Assembly (NCBI RefSeq): GCF_001298465.1
Contig: NZ_CP012541.1
Span: 1 to 64,000 of the forward strand
DNA: 64,000 bases
Direction: 5' to 3'
Source: Campylobacter concisus
GTDB taxonomy: Bacteria > Campylobacterota > Campylobacteria > Campylobacterales > Campylobacteraceae
Below are positions 59,554-64,000 of this stretch, piece by piece (positions within the stretch are counted from its first letter, which is position 1; every line of letters begins with the position of its first letter). The position numbers were made by a program, and so were the translations under genes. The notes below the pieces were generated by a model. That model had not been told where the DNA came from. It did no database searches and worked only from the letters and a program-made list of their open reading frames with translations.

Positions 59554-60215
59554 CGGAGCTATCCATGGCTATAGAGTTACCAAAAAGCACGGAATTTAAC
59601 AAAAAAATAAAAATCCCAAAACAGAAATTTTATGAAAATTTAGAGATATCGCCTTCTTTGAAAAAAATATTTATAGAGCAAGTAGATAAAATTATTTGGA
59701 GCAATAAAATCGCGTCCTCAACTACCAACCTTGCAGGTGGTGATCTTGTAAAAGAGATCGAAGTGTTTGAGGTATCTTTAAAGAGCCCAAGCCTAGATGA
59801 TGAGCTATTGCGCCATATAGATAGAGCGGTGCCGTATCATATAGTTTTTATCTTAGAGTACCAAGACAGATATAAAGTTTGCATTAGCTACAAAGAGACC
59901 GCTATATCTGGAAATATGGCTTTCAAAGTAAATTCGTACTACTATACCGACTGGCAGAACAAGCAAGATTTGCATTTAAAGCTAGAAAGCTTAAATCTTG
60001 ACACAGCCTATGAAAATTTTATTCGTCAAATAGCTGGCGATAAATTACAAAATTTGATTTTAGGCGAAAGCCTTAAAGAGTCTGTAGCTAGGTTGGAGCA
60101 AAAGGAGCTTTTACAAAGGCAAATTTTAGCGTTAGAGTCTAAAATTCTCAAAGAAAAGCAGCTACTCTTAAGAATGATGAAAAGCGACGGCGATTATACA
60201 GCATATTACCTATAA
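59550..60215 (+). CDS. DUF4391-like protein of a type III-like R-M locus
   Basis: The 221-residue protein is soluble: LPKSTEFNKKIKIPKQKFYE at the start, then AVPYHIVFILEYQDRYKVCIS and a C-terminal coiled coil (LEQKELLQRQILALESKIL). This fits DUF4391, a protein of unknown function encoded between helicase and methylase genes in type III-like restriction loci. It overlaps the helicase tail by 4 bp. Its neighbours are wrecks, so it is probably without a function of its own now. The methylase is missing. Confidence 0.65.
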   Translation: MTELSMAIELPKSTEFNKKIKIPKQKFYENLEISPSLKKIFIEQVDKIIWSNKIASSTTNLAGGDLVKEIEVFEVSLKSPSLDDELLRHIDRAVPYHIVFILEYQDRYKVCISYKETAISGNMAFKVNSYYYTDWQNKQDLHLKLESLNLDTAYENFIRQIAGDKLQNLILGESLKESVARLEQKELLQRQILALESKILKEKQLLLRMMKSDGDYTAYYL

Positions 60216-60652
60216 TGCGCTAGATGAAAAATACGATACTGCTGTTTTTACGGATCCTACGATAAAAGGTCAGCTTGACAAAAATGCGGTTAAAACAAAA
60301 AATATCTTTACGATCATGTCGTGTATGATTCTTCAAATGAGAAGAATTTTGCAATGGAACTAGATACAAGCAAGGACGTTGCCGTTTATGTTAAGCTTCC
60401 AAGTGGCTTTTATATAAGCACGCCTGTGAAAAATACAATCCCGACTGGGCGATCGCGTTTTATGAGGGTGATATCAAGCACATTTATTTTGTTGCGGAGA
60501 CTAAAGGGTCTATGAACTCTATGCAGCTTCGCCAAGTCGAAGAGTCCAAAATTCACTGCGCAAAGGAGCATTTTAAGGCTATAAGCAATGATAGCGTAGT
60601 TTATGACGTAGTGGATAGCTATAAATCGCTACTGGATAAAGTTATGAAGTAA
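60200..60652 (+). pseudogene. C-terminal remnant of type III restriction subunit Res
   Basis: Frames reading ITYNALDEKYDTAVF, then YDHVVYDSSNEKNFAMELD, then YNPDWAIAFYEGDIKHIYF and VAETKGSMNSMQLR form a Res C-terminal nuclease domain, with the PD..ExK site in NPDW and ETKG. At least two frameshifts (near 60300 and 60430) break it. The start is fused onto the end of the DUF4391 gene, so mod and most of res have been deleted. Confidence 0.75.
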
Positions 60653-61291
60653 TATTATCAAAGAGCTATACCATAATTTAAATTTAGAAGAGCTTTTTGC
60701 AACGCACCTAAACCGTTGCTGTCTTGCTCTTCTTTTTTTGCATTGAAATATTAACTATAATAGATAAGGTCAAAAAGTTATAGCAATATAAAAGTAATTT
60801 CTTTATAAAAATATCTTTGTGTGTGAATCAAATTTTTAACATGACCACTTCAACGCCTATAAAAATATATGCATTAAGCTATTTATAAGTATTTTTTTGA
60901 TATGTAAGGTCACATAGTCAACTAATCAACAAACCACTTGGTATATCGTGCTTCTAAAACAAAAATCAACAATTATTGACCACTTAAACAATCTAGCCAT
61001 CAAAATATCTTATAATATACACAAATTTAAAAATAAAATATTTTTAACCAAAGGAGGTTAAGATGATTAAAGCCAGTTAAAAGCAGAAGCTCTATTTTAA
61101 GTATTTAAAAGAGAGCTTCTGCGATAGGTTATTAGCATTCCTATTGTAATCGTTCTCTACTTTTAAACTACTTAAATAAAAACCTTATCAACAACTACCA
61201 TATCAAAATAAAAGGCACACTATAGGTATGTCCATTTGGTGAGATGGCTATTACTGTCTCTTGATTTTTTAAATGGCAAAAAGGAGAAAAA
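60653..61291 (+). other. Non-coding stretch with a five-codon frame and a strong hairpin
   Basis: A -10 TATAAT is at 61011-61016. A very strong site (aaaggaggttaag) precedes ATG ATT AAA GCC AGT TAA at 61062-61079 (MIKAS). Then GCAGAAGCTCT (61083-61093) pairs perfectly with AGAGCTTCTGC (61112-61122) across 18 bases. The layout resembles a leader peptide with a control hairpin upstream of the mobilization genes, or a replication or transfer element. No larger gene was seen. Confidence 0.5.
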
Positions 61292-61594
61292 ATGCCAAAT
61301 AAAAAAATAATTTTAAATGATTTAAAAATCATTAGAAGAAACAAGAAAAAAGAGGAGATTAAACAAGCTTGTATTGAAGTCTTGTTCGCAGAAAAAGCAA
61401 CATTCAAAGAATGCAAGTTACTAATCGAAAATCATTATAGCGTAAAGCTATCAAATAAAGAGTTTTCCAAATGGAGGAAAGAGTATGAGGCAACAAATAC
61501 CAATCAACCCTCTGATGCAGATCAAATTTCTGAGGTTAAAGAAGATAAAAAAGAAGATGAGGAGCTAAGCAATGGCACTAACAATCAAGAGTAG
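61292..61594 (+). CDS. Small charged DNA-binding-like protein of the second mobilization module
   Basis: The 100-residue protein has a basic N-terminal half (LKIIRRNKKKEEIKQACIEV, FKECKLLIENHYSVKLSNKE) that suggests a helix-turn-helix, and an acidic disordered tail. The ggag site precedes ATG 61292. It overlaps the next gene by 23 bp. It resembles plasmid-type accessory factors in location; the family is not recognised. Confidence 0.6.
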   Translation: MPNKKIILNDLKIIRRNKKKEEIKQACIEVLFAEKATFKECKLLIENHYSVKLSNKEFSKWRKEYEATNTNQPSDADQISEVKEDKKEDEELSNGTNNQE

Positions 61595-62117
61595 CGATAC
61601 AGCAGTTGCGACAAATGCCGTAATTGCTCTACAAGAACATATTGAAATGGGCAATAAGGTTAGTGAAAATATTAGAAATAATATTGAGCTTTTTAATAAA
61701 ACTGCGGATAGTTTTAATGGAGGTTTTAAAGAAAAAACAGATCTAATAGAGCAAGTAGGTGCTGAACTTATAAATGCAACAAAAGAGATTCAAGACAACT
61801 TTCAAAAAACTCTAAAAAGTGCAGATAAAACTATATCGAAGATCAACTCATCTTTTAGCTCTTTGATGAAGAATATAATATCTATATTAATTGCCTTTGT
61901 ATTTATAGAAGTGATCTTCTTTTTTGGCTACTTGTTTTATGATAGCCATAAGACAAATGAAGCCAAATCTGCACTACAAAGCAAGCTAGATAAGGCACTT
62001 TATAACATATCTAATCTTCAAGGCTTTATTATCCATATCTACAACCAAGATGGTCAAAAAGCTAGTGAAGATTTTACTAAATGGCTAAACAAAAATGGTG
62101 ACGGTAATGTTCAGTAG
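61572..62117 (+). CDS. Membrane protein with coiled coil, MobB-like by context
   Basis: The 181-residue protein has an N-terminal helical, coiled-coil-like part (IELFNKTADSFNGGFKEKTD), one membrane segment (IISILIAFVFIEVIFFFGYL, about residues 102-122), and a C-terminal soluble tail. It lies in a module with mobC and a relaxase and may tether the relaxosome, as MobB-type proteins do. That is inference from context. Confidence 0.65.
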   Translation: MALTIKSSDTAVATNAVIALQEHIEMGNKVSENIRNNIELFNKTADSFNGGFKEKTDLIEQVGAELINATKEIQDNFQKTLKSADKTISKINSSFSSLMKNIISILIAFVFIEVIFFFGYLFYDSHKTNEAKSALQSKLDKALYNISNLQGFIIHIYNQDGQKASEDFTKWLNKNGDGNVQ

Positions 62118-62269
62118 TAAGCAAATTTTTCTAATAGCAAGACACATACAATGTATGACACTTCGTTTTCATACCTTGTATAATCTTGCTCTGCCGAGGG
62201 CTACAATGCGAGATATAAGAAGCTTTAAAACGCTTTATCTCGCTATCACATTTTATGAAAGGATATCAT
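62118..62269 (+). other. Candidate oriT region of the second module
   Basis: GCGAGATA (62208-62215) and TATCTCGC (62236-62243) form a perfect 8-bp stem with inner AAGC/GCTT pairs. A second palindrome CATACA-A-TGTATG is near 62146-62158. The spot directly upstream of mobC is where oriT is usually found. The structure is seen; function is inferred. Confidence 0.55.
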
Positions 62270-62632
62270 ATGTCAAAAAATGTCAAGGATAAGGTGCTCT
62301 CCGCAAGGATCACTTATCAACAATACGATAAGTTATCTAAAATAGCTCTAGAGTTAGATATGTCAAAATCAGAAATCATTTCCTATCTTATAGATAATGG
62401 CACTGTAAATTCTGAATCCATAAAAAAGAAAGAGTTATATCCAACAATCATTACATATTTTGCTAGACCTTTTAATAACATCAATCAAATAGCAAAGAAA
62501 CTAAATATAGCTTATAAGACTAGTGGCAATATAGATTTAAAAACGATACTGCAGACACAAGAAGAGTTGTACAAAGTTCAATCAGTGCTAACTGAAATTT
62601 TAAGCCTAATAAAGAGTAGCTATGATAGTTAA
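62270..62632 (+). CDS. MobC-like ribbon-helix-helix protein
   Basis: The 120-residue protein has a RHH-like start (VLSARITYQQYDKLSKIALE, MSKSEIISYLIDNG) and the MobC stretch NNINQIAKKLNIAYK. I start at ATG 62270, with aagga 7 bp before; the earlier ATG 62255 lacks a site. It overlaps the relaxase gene by 11 bp. It is a distant relative of the 53627 MobC. Confidence 0.8.
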   Translation: MSKNVKDKVLSARITYQQYDKLSKIALELDMSKSEIISYLIDNGTVNSESIKKKELYPTIITYFARPFNNINQIAKKLNIAYKTSGNIDLKTILQTQEELYKVQSVLTEILSLIKSSYDS

Positions 62633-64000
62633 GATCTCAAAGGGAGAAAAAGGCATAGCTGATTATCTAAAAACTGGCAAGAAAAGAGATTCGAAGCTAA
62701 CTAGAGATGAAAAAGATGATAGATTGCCACTGGCTGGAAATTTAGATCTTATCGAGATGTCTGAAAAGCACCAGAGCAAGAAAAAGAATAAGAAACATAA
62801 CTACTATCATATATCCTTGTCATTTACTTCAGAGGAGTGGAGCAGACTATATGAAAGTGGCAATATAGATGAGCTTATAATGGATTTTTTGAGGCTAACT
62901 TTCCCAAATCACGACATAGATGAGCTACTTTTTTATGCTGAAGCTCATCTGCCTATAATCAAAGAAGAGCCATATATTCCTCGCCCAGAAGGGGCACTAG
63001 AAAATAGAACATTAAACAAGAAACATAAAAATGGTGAACCACTAAAAAGAGAGCCTCATGTTCATCTAATAGTCTCTTTTGAAAATATGAAATTTACTCA
63101 TAGTGTAAAAACCGGTGGAGTTATATATACAAAAGGTGTAGCCAAGCAACAAATAAAAGCTGTTATGGCTAAATCAGCAGAGAAATTTAAAAGAGTAGTT
63201 AATGACATCTTATCTAACAAGTATGGATTAAATAATATAGAGCCTTTAAGTATGGATGAAGACCAACTAAAAAAACAATATGAAAGCTTTAAAAGTGCAG
63301 CACAAAAGGTTAAGAAAGGCAAAGAAAAAGATACACAGATGAAGATAGAAACAAATGTAGTGATCGAGCCAAAAGCTAATACAAAAGAGCAGGATATAAG
63401 TGTTGAAGAGCTGCTAGCTGATGCTAGAAATTCTACAGCTGATTATCTATTAAGAATGATAGAAGAAGATGAGAGTTTCAAAAAAGACTATTATGATAGA
63501 GCAAAGAGGCTTAACGCAATGGATATAAGAGAATTTTTGCCTATGATCAATGCAAAATTTAACATTACCGCAAAACCTAAAATAGTAAATGACAAATATA
63601 AAGTAAGTGTAGATGAGTTTAAGGGAACTTATAATCTAACTGATCTAATGTGTAAGATAGTCTATAATGGCAGAAAAGGAGCATTATTTCACGTGGTTAA
63701 TGAGCTAGAGCAAATGCTTATAGAGCTTCAATCCAATAAAAATGAGCCAAAGATAACATTAAGTGTAAGTAGTGACTTTGGCACGCCAAATAAAGACCCA
63801 AAAACTCAAGTGTTAAATAGCTGGGAAACGATACAAATAGAGCCATACAATCTAAAATCAATACTTAAAAACTATTCAGCTATATCAGTGGCAGGTTTTA
63901 AAGATAAAGGCAAAGAAGCTAGCAGTATTGACAGCATAACTCCTACGCTTATATATGATATAGATAGCTCTAAATTTACTGCAAATGATGCTCAAAATTT
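62622..64000 (+). CDS. Relaxase, 3' end beyond the window
   Basis: Open from ATG 62622 (MIVKISKGEKGIADYLKTG) to the end of the window, at least 459 residues. The metal-binding histidine motif PHVHLIVSF (His146 and His148) is clear, near the middle of the relaxase domain. A MobC-like gene overlaps its start by 11 bp. It is different from the ColE1-like relaxase at 51984: no nested genes seen and a HxH rather than HEN motif. It may belong to another integrated element. Confidence 0.85.
   Translation, partial: MIVKISKGEKGIADYLKTGKKRDSKLTRDEKDDRLPLAGNLDLIEMSEKHQSKKKNKKHNYYHISLSFTSEEWSRLYESGNIDELIMDFLRLTFPNHDIDELLFYAEAHLPIIKEEPYIPRPEGALENRTLNKKHKNGEPLKREPHVHLIVSFENMKFTHSVKTGGVIYTKGVAKQQIKAVMAKSAEKFKRVVNDILSNKYGLNNIEPLSMDEDQLKKQYESFKSAAQKVKKGKEKDTQMKIETNVVIEPKANTKEQDISVEELLADARNSTADYLLRMIEEDESFKKDYYDRAKRLNAMDIREFLPMINAKFNITAKPKIVNDKYKVSVDEFKGTYNLTDLMCKIVYNGRKGALFHVVNELEQMLIELQSNKNEPKITLSVSSDFGTPNKDPKTQVLNSWETIQIEPYNLKSILKNYSAISVAGFKDKGKEASSIDSITPTLIYDIDSSKFTANDAQN

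Noticed and set aside
60321-60515. Independent 64-residue gene
   Set aside because: It is one frame of the broken Res C-terminal domain.

Overview
The window starts at dnaA and reads like a chromosome of an epsilonproteobacterial Campylobacter. The reasons are the dnaA-dnaN-gyrB order, the typA / fliK-flgD-flgE and aroC-rnc-rnhA-TPR / dnaG neighbourhoods known from that genus, low G+C with frequent aaattt words, and a sigma-54 promoter in front of a flagellar gene. An oral or enteric species such as C. concisus is my inference, not a proof.

Bases 1-33.6 kb are mostly core. They hold the replication start genes with a candidate oriC, queF, an HD protein, an SRP RNA on the minus strand, hook assembly genes, typA, a short G+C-rich islet (lipoprotein pseudogene, proC, Sel1-repeat protein), a periplasmic molybdoenzyme with its cytochrome, a Y-family polymerase with a YolD-like partner, an autotransporter barrel remnant, housekeeping genes, and a peptide/amide-degradation operon ending in a DcuC-type transporter and PepT. 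A PP-loop protein and tRNA-Met(CAT) follow.

Bases 33.7-57.05 kb are an integrated island. The last 47 bp of the tRNA-Met region (33656-33702) is repeated exactly at 57000-57046, next to a tyrosine integrase. The left third carries a multigene family that I cannot match to any described system: four 'A' proteins, four 'B' proteins and one large 'C' protein with EF-hand-like loops. A sigma-54 site precedes the first gene and sigma-28-like sites precede two others, so the family looks wired into the flagellar regulon. I infer flagellum-coexpressed secreted effectors with partners. The last A gene is split by a 7.7-kb Firmicutes-type (Tn4451-like) transposon, whose ends I located at a shared TGGCTC. 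The transposon's own genes are mostly pseudogenes, but its Ecl18kI/SsoII-type restriction-modification pair is intact, with a likely operator. The right third holds a ColE1-like mobilization module with two genes nested out of frame inside the relaxase gene, a RelE/Phd-type toxin-antitoxin pair and the integrase.

Bases 57.05-64 kb are a second accessory stretch. It holds an ISXO2-like remnant, a Sel1-repeat protein, the wreck of a type III restriction locus (helicase tail, DUF4391-like gene, Res tail) and a second mobilization module (RHH MobC-like protein plus relaxase) that runs off the window. All functional calls are from reading the sequence; no database search was possible.
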